Below are positions 16,882-26,032 of a stretch of 64,000 bases of DNA, piece after piece. A program made the position numbers and the translations under genes. The notes beneath the pieces were generated by a model, which was not told the origin of the DNA, ran no database searches, and saw only the letters and a list, made by a program, of their open reading frames with translations. How positions within the stretch are numbered: position 1 is the first letter of the stretch; each line of letters begins with the position of its first letter. Source of the stretch: JADHMP01 sp016779985 (GTDB taxonomy: Bacteria > Bacteroidota > Bacteroidia > Flavobacteriales > Flavobacteriaceae); assembly GCA_016779985.1 (NCBI GenBank), contig JADHMP010000001.1, positions 186,001-250,000 of the forward strand. Direction: 5' to 3'.

Positions 16882-17826
16882 ATGGGAATTTTAAAGAAAT
16901 TTTTTAGTAAACAAGAACAAGCTCAATTAGATGAGGGGTTAGCTAAAACAAAAAACGCTTTCTTTTCAAAGTTGGGAACAGCCTTGATAGGCAAATCTAG
17001 AGTGGACGATGAGGTTTTAGATGAATTGGAAGATATCTTAATTCAATCAGATGTTGGAGTAACAACCACACTCAAAATCATTGAAGCTTTAGAAGCCAGA
17101 GTTGCCAAAGAAAAATATTTAGGTTCAAAGGCATTAGCTTCAATACTTAATGAGGAGTTGATTCAGATTTTGGAGGTTGGTGTTGAGCAGAAAGAAGATC
17201 AACAAGCTCCTGTTCCTTATGTCATTATGGTGGTTGGGGTGAATGGAGTAGGTAAAACAACGAGCATTGGAAAATTGGCCTATCGATTAAAACAATCGGG
17301 AAAAAAAGTTATTTTGGGAGCTGGCGATACGTTTCGAGCAGGAGCTATAGATCAATTGCAAATTTGGGCAGATCGTGTTGGTGTACCCATTGTGCGGCAA
17401 GAAATGGGAAGCGACCCAGCTGCAGTAGCCTTTGATACCCTTCACTCTGCTATTGCTCAAAAAAGTGATGTGGTATTGGTTGACACAGCAGGAAGATTAC
17501 ACAACAAAATCAATTTGATGAATGAATTGTCAAAAGTGAAACGAGTTATGGAAAAGGTTGTGCCTGATGCTCCTCACGAAGTATTGTTGGTGTTAGACGG
17601 ATCTACTGGTCAAAATGCATTTGAACAGGCCAAGCAATTTACTGCCGCCACAGACGTTAATTCTTTGGCCATAACGAAACTGGATGGTACAGCCAAAGGC
17701 GGAGTGGTTATAGGAATTGCAGATCAATTTCAAATTCCAATAAAATATATTGGGGTGGGAGAAGGTATAGAAGATTTGCAAGAATTTGATCCCGCTTTGT
17801 TTGTGCAAACTATTTTTAATGAATAA
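16882..17826 (+). CDS. ftsY: Signal recognition particle receptor FtsY
   Basis: GTPase that docks ribosome-SRP complexes to the membrane translocon. The 314-residue protein consists essentially of the N and G domains: MGILKKFFSKQEQAQLDEG helical start, P-loop GVNGVGKTTSIGKLA, DTFRAGAIDQL, DTAGRLHNK, TKLDGTAKGG and the closing GVGEGIEDLQEF. The acidic N-terminal A domain of E. coli FtsY is absent, as usual in Bacteroidota. It starts 13 bases after the ribosomal operon terminator and is followed closely by an exported hydrolase. Confidence 0.97.
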   Translation: MGILKKFFSKQEQAQLDEGLAKTKNAFFSKLGTALIGKSRVDDEVLDELEDILIQSDVGVTTTLKIIEALEARVAKEKYLGSKALASILNEELIQILEVGVEQKEDQQAPVPYVIMVVGVNGVGKTTSIGKLAYRLKQSGKKVILGAGDTFRAGAIDQLQIWADRVGVPIVRQEMGSDPAAVAFDTLHSAIAQKSDVVLVDTAGRLHNKINLMNELSKVKRVMEKVVPDAPHEVLLVLDGSTGQNAFEQAKQFTAATDVNSLAITKLDGTAKGGVVIGIADQFQIPIKYIGVGEGIEDLQEFDPALFVQTIFNE

Positions 17827-17830
17827 GAAT

Positions 17831-18820
17831 ATGAAAAAGTTTTTTAATGTCTTTTCAACCACCTTGCTTCTCATCGCAGGCATTTATTTTGTGGGGCCCC
17901 AAGTAGAGACCCCAAAATTAGACCCTCAATTGCCAAATGTGCCACAAAATTTAAAAGAACTTCATTCTCTAGTGACAACCCAAGAGGCAGCCATTGAAAA
18001 CATAAAACCCAATAACCAATCAGTTCTCCTTTTTGAAGATTCGATTCCCAAAAAAACTAAGTATTCTGTTTTATACTATCACGGATTTACGGCAAGTCCT
18101 AAAGAAGGTGACCCAGTGTATAAAGACATTGCTAAAGCGTTGGGTGCTAATTTGTATGTGCCTCGCTTGTATGGGCATGGATTAGAAGAAGAGGAACCCA
18201 TGATCAACTTTCACAACGACCCTTACTGGGAGACTGCTAAACAGGCCCTTGCTATTGCAAAGACTATAGGTGAAAAGGTAATTATTCTGGGTACTTCGCA
18301 CGGAGCAACACTGGCCTTGTTGATGGGGCAAGACCCTCAGGTTGAAGCCGTAGCCCTATATTCTCCAAATATTCGATTGTCAGACCCTTATGCAGTTGTT
18401 TTATCTAAACCGTGGGGGTTAGAACTTGCTCGCCTTGTAAAAGGAGGACACTATCACACTATGGATAGGCTTACCGAAGAAAAAAAGAAATATTGGACCT
18501 ACATCACCCGATTAGAATCAGGAACTCATTTGCAAAAGTTTTTGGAAATGAAAATGAATAAGGAAACGTTTGAAGCCTTCAATAAACCTGTTTTTATGGG
18601 ATATTATTATAAAGATGAAATCAATAAAGATGACGTAGTTTCTATTCCAGCACTATTAGAAATGTATGATCAACTTGGAACTCCTAACAGCCTAAAACAA
18701 AAAATGGTATTTCCAGAGGCAGGAGAACATGTGATGACTTGTTATCTTTCAACAGATAAGTATGATCAAGTTACTGAAGCTACACTTGATTTTTTAAATA
18801 ATATTATCCTAAAAAAATGA
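17831..18820 (+). CDS. Exported alpha/beta hydrolase (esterase-like)
   Basis: A 329-residue protein with an N-terminal signal or anchor (MKKFFNVFSTTLLLIAGIYF) and an alpha/beta-hydrolase domain: YYHGFTASPKEGDPVY oxyanion region, nucleophile elbow GTSHGATLALL (GxSxG), and a C-terminal histidine in AGEHVMTCY. The substrate is unknown; carboxylesterase or lysophospholipase-like activity is plausible. An alternative in-frame ATG at 17819 would overlap the ftsY end; ATG 17831 gives a cleaner signal peptide. It overlaps the amidase gene by four bases. Confidence 0.87.
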   Translation: MKKFFNVFSTTLLLIAGIYFVGPQVETPKLDPQLPNVPQNLKELHSLVTTQEAAIENIKPNNQSVLLFEDSIPKKTKYSVLYYHGFTASPKEGDPVYKDIAKALGANLYVPRLYGHGLEEEEPMINFHNDPYWETAKQALAIAKTIGEKVIILGTSHGATLALLMGQDPQVEAVALYSPNIRLSDPYAVVLSKPWGLELARLVKGGHYHTMDRLTEEKKKYWTYITRLESGTHLQKFLEMKMNKETFEAFNKPVFMGYYYKDEINKDDVVSIPALLEMYDQLGTPNSLKQKMVFPEAGEHVMTCYLSTDKYDQVTEATLDFLNNIILKK

Positions 18821-20460
18821 AAAACAGTATTCTCTTTTTAACTCTTGCGTTGCTTTTCATTTGGCAATGTACTACAGCTCCTGCCTTAAAAAAATGGATC
18901 CCCTATGATGAGACAGAGGAGTTGGCACAAAATGCAACAAATAAAAACCCTAGGTTGCGTTATAAACGCATTCAATCAAAACATACAGATAAGAATTCTT
19001 TGTTCATTCCCTTTGAAAATGAATTGATTCAATTTGAATCCAGTTATGCTCGCTTAAGCCCATTTATTCTAGAGCGTTCTATACCAGAACTACAATCAGC
19101 TGTGGCTTCAGGAATCTTTTCTTATGAAGAACTTACCCTTTTTTATCTCTATCGAATATATCGGTATGAGACTGACCCCACACTCTATTTAAATGCAATT
19201 TTAGCTCTCAATCCTGATGTGGTCCAAGAGGCAAGAGAAAAAGATTTAGATCAAAAGAAGGCAGAGGAGTTTCCCCTTTATGGAATGCCAATTCTGTTAA
19301 AAGATAATATTAATACAGCAAATATGCCTACTACGGCTGGTGCAGCAGTCTTTAAGAAGAACCAAACTAAAGAAGACGCATATATTGTTAATCAATTAAA
19401 AAAGCATGGAGCATTAATTTTAGGAAAACTCAATCTGAGTGAGTGGGCCTATTATTTTTGTGAAGGTTGCCCCCTAGGATACAGTGCTTTGGGTGGGCAA
19501 ACCCTTAATCCATATGGAAGAAAAGTTTTTGAATCAGGAGGATCAAGCTCTGGAAGTGGGGTAGCTGCTGGTGCAAATTATGCTGTGGCAACGGTAGGAA
19601 CTGAAACTTCAGGATCCATATTATCTCCTGCTGCAAAAAATGCTTTATTTGGCTTGAAGCCTACAATTGGTGCGGTGAGCCGCTCTGGAATTATTCCAAT
19701 TTCCTCAACCTTTGATACCGCAGGGCCAATGACTAAAACCGTTGTGGACAATCTCCTTCTTTATAATGCATTGATTGGTTATGATAAGAATGACCTCTAT
19801 AGTTATGCTGCCAAGCCACTCGAAATTGCTGCTCTAGATATGGCGAGTTTAAAAGGGAAGCGCTTTGGAATGGTAGATACTGATGCTCAAGACAGTCTTT
19901 TGCAACGAGCTGCAAAAGAAATACAACAAGCAGGTGGTGAAGTGATTGAAGTAACTCTCCCTGAAATAGATTTAGATCTTTTTGTACAAATTTTAGATAC
20001 TGATATGAAAGTAGATTTACCAAAATATATTGCTAGCTATGGCCATGATTCTCTTTCTGTTAAAAATATAGCAGATATTATTGCATTTAATAATCAAAAT
20101 GCGGACTTACATGCTCCCTATGGCCAAGGAATTTTTAAAAGTATAGCAAAAGACACTACAGATTATGAAGCGTTTCAGATCAAAAAGAAAGCCTTCATGA
20201 AAGAATTAACATTAGCTTTAGACAGTCTTTTAGAAAAACACCAATTAGATGCATTCTTAACCCTTGATTATTTTACTTCTAGCTATTTAGCCACGGCACA
20301 CTATAGTGCAATTGGTATTCCCATAGGGTATTATGAAGATGGAAAACCCCAAAATATGAGTATGATAGCTAAAGGTAAACAAGAGCAACTACTCATCGAA
20401 ATGGCAGCAGCTTATGAAAAAATAGCACCTTATAGGAAATTGCCTGAATTCTATCCTTAA
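18817..20460 (+). CDS. Amidase-signature-family lipoprotein
   Basis: A 547-residue enzyme with a lipoprotein-like signal peptide (hydrophobic core, then FIWQC with cysteine 18). The amidase signature Ser-cisSer-Lys triad is visible: lysine in PILLKDNINTANMPTTAG (about residue 160), cis-serine and surrounding GGSSSGSGVAAG, and nucleophile serine in GTETSGSILSP. It is similar to exported amidases of Bacteroidota that act on short amides or peptides; the substrate is not determined. It overlaps the hydrolase gene (ATGA) and ends one base before rimO, so the exported pair is likely functionally linked. Confidence 0.9.
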   Translation: MKNSILFLTLALLFIWQCTTAPALKKWIPYDETEELAQNATNKNPRLRYKRIQSKHTDKNSLFIPFENELIQFESSYARLSPFILERSIPELQSAVASGIFSYEELTLFYLYRIYRYETDPTLYLNAILALNPDVVQEAREKDLDQKKAEEFPLYGMPILLKDNINTANMPTTAGAAVFKKNQTKEDAYIVNQLKKHGALILGKLNLSEWAYYFCEGCPLGYSALGGQTLNPYGRKVFESGGSSSGSGVAAGANYAVATVGTETSGSILSPAAKNALFGLKPTIGAVSRSGIIPISSTFDTAGPMTKTVVDNLLLYNALIGYDKNDLYSYAAKPLEIAALDMASLKGKRFGMVDTDAQDSLLQRAAKEIQQAGGEVIEVTLPEIDLDLFVQILDTDMKVDLPKYIASYGHDSLSVKNIADIIAFNNQNADLHAPYGQGIFKSIAKDTTDYEAFQIKKKAFMKELTLALDSLLEKHQLDAFLTLDYFTSSYLATAHYSAIGIPIGYYEDGKPQNMSMIAKGKQEQLLIEMAAAYEKIAPYRKLPEFYP

Positions 20461-20461
20461 T

Positions 20462-21763
20462 ATGAGAACCAAAAGTTCAAAAACTAATCAAATCAATGTG
20501 ATTACCCTAGGGTGTTCAAAGAACATTTATGATTCTGAAGTCCTAATGGGACAACTCCAAGCCAACAAAAAAATGGTGAATCATGAAGGAGAGGGCAATA
20601 TAGTGGTAATAAACACCTGTGGTTTCATTGATAATGCCAAAGAGGAATCAGTCAACACCATTTTAGAGCAAGTAGAAAGAAAAAATCTAGGTGAGGTTGA
20701 CAAGGTGTTTGTGATGGGATGCTTAAGTGAACGGTATAAACCAGACTTAAAAAAAGAAATTCCAGATGTTGATCAATATTTTGGAACTACAGAATTACCC
20801 AACCTACTAAAAGCTTTAGGGGCAGATTACAAACATGAACTCATTGGGGAGCGCTTATTAACAACCCCCAAGCATTTTGCGTATTTAAAAATTTCTGAAG
20901 GTTGTGACCGTCCCTGTTCTTTTTGTTCTATACCATTGATGAGGGGTAAGCACCAATCACGCCCTATTGAGGAGTTAGTTCAGCAAGCTCAAAATCTTGC
21001 AAAAAAGGGTGTTCAGGAGTTGATTTTGATTGGTCAAGACACAACTTTTTATGGGTTAGATCTTTATAATGAAAGAAAACTAGCCTCCCTGCTTGAGGCA
21101 CTTGCACAAGTTGAAGGGATTGAATGGATTCGGTTGCATTATGCGTTCCCTACCGGTTTTCCAAAAGATGTTCTTGAGGTCATGCGTGACCAGTCAAAAG
21201 TTTGTAATTATTTAGACATCCCTCTCCAGCATATTGCTGATCCGATTTTAAAATCTATGCGTCGGGGAACCACTAAAGAAAAAACAACCCAACTATTAGA
21301 GGAAATGAGATCTAAACTACCTGGAATTGCATTACGTACAACCTTAATTGTGGGGTATCCAGGTGAAACAGAAGAAGATTTTGAGACACTAAAGCAATGG
21401 GTTAAAAAAACACGTTTTGATCGTTTGGGTTGTTTTACCTATAGCCATGAAGAAAACACACATGCATATCACTTAGAAGATTCAGTTCCTGAAGAGGTAA
21501 AACAAGAAAGGCTTAATACAATTATGGAAATTCAATCCCAGATTTCATGGGAAGAAAATCAAAAATGTATTGGTCAAACTTATAAATGCCTTATAGATAG
21601 AAAAGAAGGGGATTATTTTGTAGGGCGTACCTACAGAGACTCACCAGATGTTGATAACGAGGTATTAATAGATGCGCAACAATTTTATTTAAAACAAGGA
21701 AGCTTTGTACAGGTAAAAATTATATCTGCAACCGATTTCGATTTAATGGGGGAGCCTGTATAA
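20462..21763 (+). CDS. rimO: Ribosomal protein S12 methylthiotransferase RimO
   Basis: Radical-SAM enzyme that adds a methylthio group to an aspartate of ribosomal protein S12. The 433-residue protein has three N-terminal cluster cysteines (C18 in LGCSKN, C53 in NTCGFI, C87 in MGCLSE) and the radical-SAM CxxxCxxC at C148, C152, C155 (GCDRPCSFC). It ends with a TRAM domain. The ITLGCSKNIYDSE start distinguishes RimO from MiaB. It is the last gene of the ftsY-proximal run and converges on the M14 peptidase. Confidence 0.96.
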   Translation: MRTKSSKTNQINVITLGCSKNIYDSEVLMGQLQANKKMVNHEGEGNIVVINTCGFIDNAKEESVNTILEQVERKNLGEVDKVFVMGCLSERYKPDLKKEIPDVDQYFGTTELPNLLKALGADYKHELIGERLLTTPKHFAYLKISEGCDRPCSFCSIPLMRGKHQSRPIEELVQQAQNLAKKGVQELILIGQDTTFYGLDLYNERKLASLLEALAQVEGIEWIRLHYAFPTGFPKDVLEVMRDQSKVCNYLDIPLQHIADPILKSMRRGTTKEKTTQLLEEMRSKLPGIALRTTLIVGYPGETEEDFETLKQWVKKTRFDRLGCFTYSHEENTHAYHLEDSVPEEVKQERLNTIMEIQSQISWEENQKCIGQTYKCLIDRKEGDYFVGRTYRDSPDVDNEVLIDAQQFYLKQGSFVQVKIISATDFDLMGEPV

Positions 21764-21829
21764 ACGACGAGATTTTAGAATAATTTTTTTGATATACTTA
21801 ATTTTCAAATTGCCTTAACACTCTTTCAA

Positions 21830-24280
21830 TTAAAATGCCAAGAAAAGTGCATTGGAAAAGATGATTTTGCTTTGATACCAAAAACTTCTAAAAAGGGGGT
21901 TATCAACAAAAAAGATAACAGAACCATTTCCAATAGCTTGCTGCCCATAAACTAGGCTATTAGTTTGTAAATGTTTTTGACGGCTTCCAATAAATCCGTT
22001 CAATGGTTTTACATCATTATTTAAAAAAGCACTATTGCTTCCTTTCGAAAGTAATTCATAAGTAGATGTGTTTTGCCGAAGCGAGTAGAATCGATCAACA
22101 CCAAAGTTTAAGGGATGACTTTGATCTAGCTTTACTGGGTAAATACTACCTAAAATGGAGCTGCTGATCTCATGGCGATCTTGCTGGTCAAAGGGTAGTT
22201 TTTGAATATTCACTTCTGGAATTGTTTTGGCTTCTAATTCAAATGGTTCTTTGTCTTTAAACCATTCTAGAGCGGTTCCCCATGTAATTAATTTTCCTCC
22301 TGCTTCTATCCAATTGATAAGTTGAAAGGTTTCCTCTTGACTGAAAAGAGCTTCATACTCCCCCTCAGGAAGAAGCAGCACATCAATTTTTTGAAGTTGA
22401 TGAAATAATGCCTTCTTATTATAACGAAAAAGAGGATAATTAAGGTCTTGCTCTAAAAAATGCCAAGTTTCTCCATAGGCATAGGAGTCAACATGCTCAT
22501 CTTTTAAAAGGGCAATTGTGGGTCTTTTGATGAGTCTTAGGGCACTTGCACCCATATCAGGACCAAACTGGGCCCAACCCGTTTTTAAGGGGGTCATTAT
22601 TAAATGGTTTTCTTGAGCTTTTTCAGCTAACTTTTCTTTCCATCCTGTTTGATCTACATGATCATTTTGTAAGAAAAAAAGACTACCCTGAGGCCAAAGG
22701 GTATCCTCCAGTTGAACTTTCTTCATGGTATAGCGAGGTCTTAACTGAGCTTCTAGTGTTTCAGCTAAAAACTTTGAAGAATCCAACCCTCTAAAAGGGA
22801 TAACATACCCATAACCATCTTCAACAACATCATTTGAGTTCTTGTTAGAAACCGTTTGATGTGTGTTTTCTAAATTTCCCCTTAGCACCATTGTTTTTAG
22901 TCCATAGGCATAGGGCAAGTTCCAAGCGGTTATGTCATAGGTCAATGAATCCTCTAAATAGGTCTTGGGTTCTAAAAGTGCTTGTATCAAAATTGATTTG
23001 GGCTGTTGAGTGGAAACAATCAAAGAATTGGAATTAAAGTCAACACTATTATTTTTTTGTGATTGATAATGATATCCCTTAAGGGTTTGCTTAGCATCTA
23101 ATCTGCTGGTTTTAATTTCGTGGGCATTTAAAAGTTGTTCTAATGCTTTTAAGGCTTGATCTGCCCCTTCCATGACATATGTTTGTATGTCTGCTTCACG
23201 AGTATAAAAAGAGGTATACTCTTCAAGTAATTCTTTTTTATTATTTATTACTGCCTCTAAAGTTGAAATACCTGTGGTAAAGTGACCTAAAATTCGATTT
23301 TTTAGTGTTAATGGTATTCCTTTTTCATCCAAAATGCCTAAGCCAGCAATTCCCCCACCGGCTTGTTCATAAGTCATGCCAATCCCGCCTAAAAAAGTTG
23401 GGTAGGTATCGCCATAACTTGGGTAGAGAAGATCAAATACTTCTTTGGTAAAATAGCGCCACCCGTTAGCATCAAAGTACCTAGCATGATTCTTTCCAAT
23501 TACTTCTTGAAACTTTTTCTGAAATGGACTAAAAAGCTGGTGCATCGGCTTTGCAGCAGGAGCAAAATAATAGTTGCTGTTGACCCCTTGTTCGTGAAAA
23601 TCAACATGAATATGGGGTAGCCATTGATTATAAAAAGCGATGCGGGCTTTACTTTCTTTTTGACTGAGCCAAGCCCAATCACGGTTCAGGTCAAAGTGAT
23701 AGTGGTTACTCCGACCATTGGGCCATCCCTCTTGATGTTCAACGGTGTTGGGGAGATATACATTTGACTTGCTTTTATTTTGATTGAAAAATTGTACATA
23801 TCGATCTCTACCATCAGGATTAATACAGGGATCTAGAATCACAATCATGTCCTTTAGCCAGTCTTGATACTCAGTTATAATTGTATGTATGGTTTTCATG
23901 GCTGCCTCTGTACTGGAAGATTCATTGCCGTGCACATTATAGCTCAGCCAAACAATGGCTTTTTGACCTTCTTTTGAAATTGTGCTCCCTGCACTTTGAT
24001 TTAGATGAAGGGCCCTTATAGCCTCTATATTTTTTAGATTTTCTGGACTCGATACGATTGCAGCGATCAATGGTCTTCCTTCATACGTTTCTCCATAGCT
24101 GTGAAGTTTGATTTGATCAGAAGCAAGCTCTAAATGGTTAAAATAGGCAACTACCTTATGGTGGGGAGTGAAGGCTTCCCCTAAATTATAGCCTAAAAAT
24201 TCTGAAGGGTTTTGCAACGTTTGTCCCCAAACAAATGCATTTGAAAGAAAACAAAGAATCCAAATAAAAAGTTTTTTCAT
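21830..24280 (-). CDS. Secreted M14-family zinc carboxypeptidase
   Basis: An 816-residue exported protein with signal peptide MKKLFIWILCFLSNAFVWG. The peptidase M14 domain spans about residues 30-360: the zinc ligands H117 and E120 in NVHGNES, an arginine/asparagine pocket in NPDGRDRYV, a later histidine in HVDFHEQG, and a glutamate in GMTYEQAGGG. The remaining 450 residues form an extra C-terminal region that looks like a glutamine-amidotransferase-type fold (LLLPEGEYEALF, WIEAGGKLITWG), common in large Bacteroidota M14 proteins. An in-frame start at 24298 exists but would spoil the signal peptide. Confidence 0.9.
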   Translation of the reverse strand: MKKLFIWILCFLSNAFVWGQTLQNPSEFLGYNLGEAFTPHHKVVAYFNHLELASDQIKLHSYGETYEGRPLIAAIVSSPENLKNIEAIRALHLNQSAGSTISKEGQKAIVWLSYNVHGNESSSTEAAMKTIHTIITEYQDWLKDMIVILDPCINPDGRDRYVQFFNQNKSKSNVYLPNTVEHQEGWPNGRSNHYHFDLNRDWAWLSQKESKARIAFYNQWLPHIHVDFHEQGVNSNYYFAPAAKPMHQLFSPFQKKFQEVIGKNHARYFDANGWRYFTKEVFDLLYPSYGDTYPTFLGGIGMTYEQAGGGIAGLGILDEKGIPLTLKNRILGHFTTGISTLEAVINNKKELLEEYTSFYTREADIQTYVMEGADQALKALEQLLNAHEIKTSRLDAKQTLKGYHYQSQKNNSVDFNSNSLIVSTQQPKSILIQALLEPKTYLEDSLTYDITAWNLPYAYGLKTMVLRGNLENTHQTVSNKNSNDVVEDGYGYVIPFRGLDSSKFLAETLEAQLRPRYTMKKVQLEDTLWPQGSLFFLQNDHVDQTGWKEKLAEKAQENHLIMTPLKTGWAQFGPDMGASALRLIKRPTIALLKDEHVDSYAYGETWHFLEQDLNYPLFRYNKKALFHQLQKIDVLLLPEGEYEALFSQEETFQLINWIEAGGKLITWGTALEWFKDKEPFELEAKTIPEVNIQKLPFDQQDRHEISSSILGSIYPVKLDQSHPLNFGVDRFYSLRQNTSTYELLSKGSNSAFLNNDVKPLNGFIGSRQKHLQTNSLVYGQQAIGNGSVIFFVDNPLFRSFWYQSKIIFSNALFLAF

Positions 24281-24337
24281 ATAAAAAATCAAATTCACCT
24301 TTGTTTTTCAATTTTAATCTACTTCTAAAAAAACAAA

Positions 24338-24345
24338 TATCTTTA
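24338..24345 (+). promoter_or_regulatory. Possible -7 element (TATCTTTA) for bshC
   Basis: One mismatch to TAnnTTTG, 13 bases before the bshC ATG; the same TATCTTTAC string precedes ruvX. Confidence 0.35.
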
Positions 24346-24358
24346 CATAAAACAGGCT

Positions 24359-25966
24359 ATGCAACACACTACCATATCCTATTCAGATACGGGGCGATTT
24401 TCTACTCTCATGTCAGACTATCTGGCACAACACAAGGACTTAAAACCGTTTTACGGTCGGTTTCCGAATGTAGCAAATTTTGAAAAGCAGGCAAAAGAAA
24501 AACTACAGTTATATCCTTCCTCCTCCAGAAAGACGTTGGTAGAAGTGCTTAAGAAACAATATGAAACTATTGAAAATGCTCCTAAAGTCCATCAGTCGAT
24601 AACACTTTTGTCAGAAGAAAATTCTGTCACAGTAACAACAGGTCATCAGTTGTGTTTGATGACTGGACCTTTGTTTTTTATTTATAAAATAATAACCACC
24701 ATAAAGGCAGCCTACAAATTATCAAAAAAGTATCCTGAATTCAATTTTATTCCAGTCTATTGGATGGCCTCTGAAGATCATGATTTTGAAGAAATACAGT
24801 CTTTTCTTTTTAAGGGAAAAAAAATTCAATGGAACAGTGAGCAAGAAGGAAGAGCTGTCGGTACTATCCAACTTGATGATTTAGACCCTGTGCTCGACCT
24901 TTTTGAGCAACATTTAGGCAGCAAGCCCTCAGCCGTAACATTAAAAAAATGGATAGCTATTAGCTACAGAAATTCTTCCAATTTAGCGGAGGCTACAAGA
25001 AAGTTTGTGCATTTTCTTTTTCAAGATTATTCTTTAGTAGTAGTAGATGCGAATGACTTCAATTTGAAGAAATTGTTCGTTCCTGCAATGGCAATCGAAC
25101 TAAAAAACCAAAAATGTTTTGAATCGGTAGCCACTCAAACTCAAAATATTAAGAAAACCTATAATGAAAAGTTTGTCCCTCAAGTCAACCCAAGGCCCAT
25201 TAATCTTTTTTATTTAACCTCAAAAGATAGATATCTGATTCGTAAAGAAGAAAACCATTATTATTTAGAGGACTCTGATAAAAAATTATCTGAAAAAGAA
25301 ATGCTAAATGAATTAGAAGAACATCCAGAACGATTCTCCCCCAATGTGTTGATGCGTCCTCTTTATCAAGAAACAATTCTTCCAAACGTGGGCTATATTG
25401 GAGGTGGAGGTGAACTAGCCTATTGGTTTCAATTGAACCATTTTTTTGAAACGCATAACATACCTTTTCCAATTTTAGTTTTGCGTAACAGTGCATTATT
25501 ACTTTCTGAAAAAACAGCTCAAAAACTTAATCGGTTAGATATATCCACTAAAGATTGTTTTTTGCCTCGCGTGAATTTGATCAATAAAAAAATTAGACAG
25601 ATTAGCAATATTGATTTGGATTTGGGATTTTTGAAAAAACAGTTAGAAAAACAATTTGATTATCTAGAGGGGTTGGTAGCCCAAACAGACCCTTCTTTTG
25701 AAGGCGCACTGAAAGCACAGCTAGCAAAACAAAATAAAGGAATAGAAGCACTAGAAAAGCGGTTGCTCCAAGCCCAAAAAAGAAAGTTGAAAGATCAGGT
25801 GCAACGTATGACAGATTTGCATAAAGAAATTTTTCCCAACGATGCGTTGCAAGAACGTCAACTTAATGTTGTGGAATTTTATTTGGATTATGGGGGTGAA
25901 TTTATCAATGCACTGATGAAAGTATTGGATCCCTTTTCAAACGAATTTAGTGTAATTAAATATTAA
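24359..25966 (+). CDS. bshC: Bacillithiol biosynthesis cysteine-adding enzyme BshC
   Basis: Catalyses the last step of bacillithiol synthesis, adding cysteine to glucosaminyl-malate. The 535-residue protein begins MQHTTISYSDTGRFSTLMSD and contains the family hallmarks VTTGHQLCLMTGPLFFIYK (positions about 98-116), YWMASEDHDFEE and NVGYIGGGGELAYW, followed by a C-terminal coiled coil. bshA and bshB are not in the window. It is divergent from the M14 gene. Confidence 0.95.
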   Translation: MQHTTISYSDTGRFSTLMSDYLAQHKDLKPFYGRFPNVANFEKQAKEKLQLYPSSSRKTLVEVLKKQYETIENAPKVHQSITLLSEENSVTVTTGHQLCLMTGPLFFIYKIITTIKAAYKLSKKYPEFNFIPVYWMASEDHDFEEIQSFLFKGKKIQWNSEQEGRAVGTIQLDDLDPVLDLFEQHLGSKPSAVTLKKWIAISYRNSSNLAEATRKFVHFLFQDYSLVVVDANDFNLKKLFVPAMAIELKNQKCFESVATQTQNIKKTYNEKFVPQVNPRPINLFYLTSKDRYLIRKEENHYYLEDSDKKLSEKEMLNELEEHPERFSPNVLMRPLYQETILPNVGYIGGGGELAYWFQLNHFFETHNIPFPILVLRNSALLLSEKTAQKLNRLDISTKDCFLPRVNLINKKIRQISNIDLDLGFLKKQLEKQFDYLEGLVAQTDPSFEGALKAQLAKQNKGIEALEKRLLQAQKRKLKDQVQRMTDLHKEIFPNDALQERQLNVVEFYLDYGGEFINALMKVLDPFSNEFSVIKY

Positions 25967-26021
25967 CATCTCTTGTGTATTTTTTACAAGAATCGGGCTC
26001 AGTGCACCTTGAATTAAATTG

Positions 26022-26029
26022 TATTTTTG
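26022..26029 (+). promoter_or_regulatory. -7 element (TATTTTTG) for guaA
   Basis: Perfect TAnnTTTG match ending three bases before the guaA ATG. The predicted transcription start coincides with the start codon. Confidence 0.55.
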
Positions 26030-26032
26030 CTC

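Noticed and set aside
25971..25991. TCTTGT/ACAAGA hairpin after bshC as a terminator
   Set aside because: Weak six-pair stem, nine-base loop and no T run behind it on either strand.
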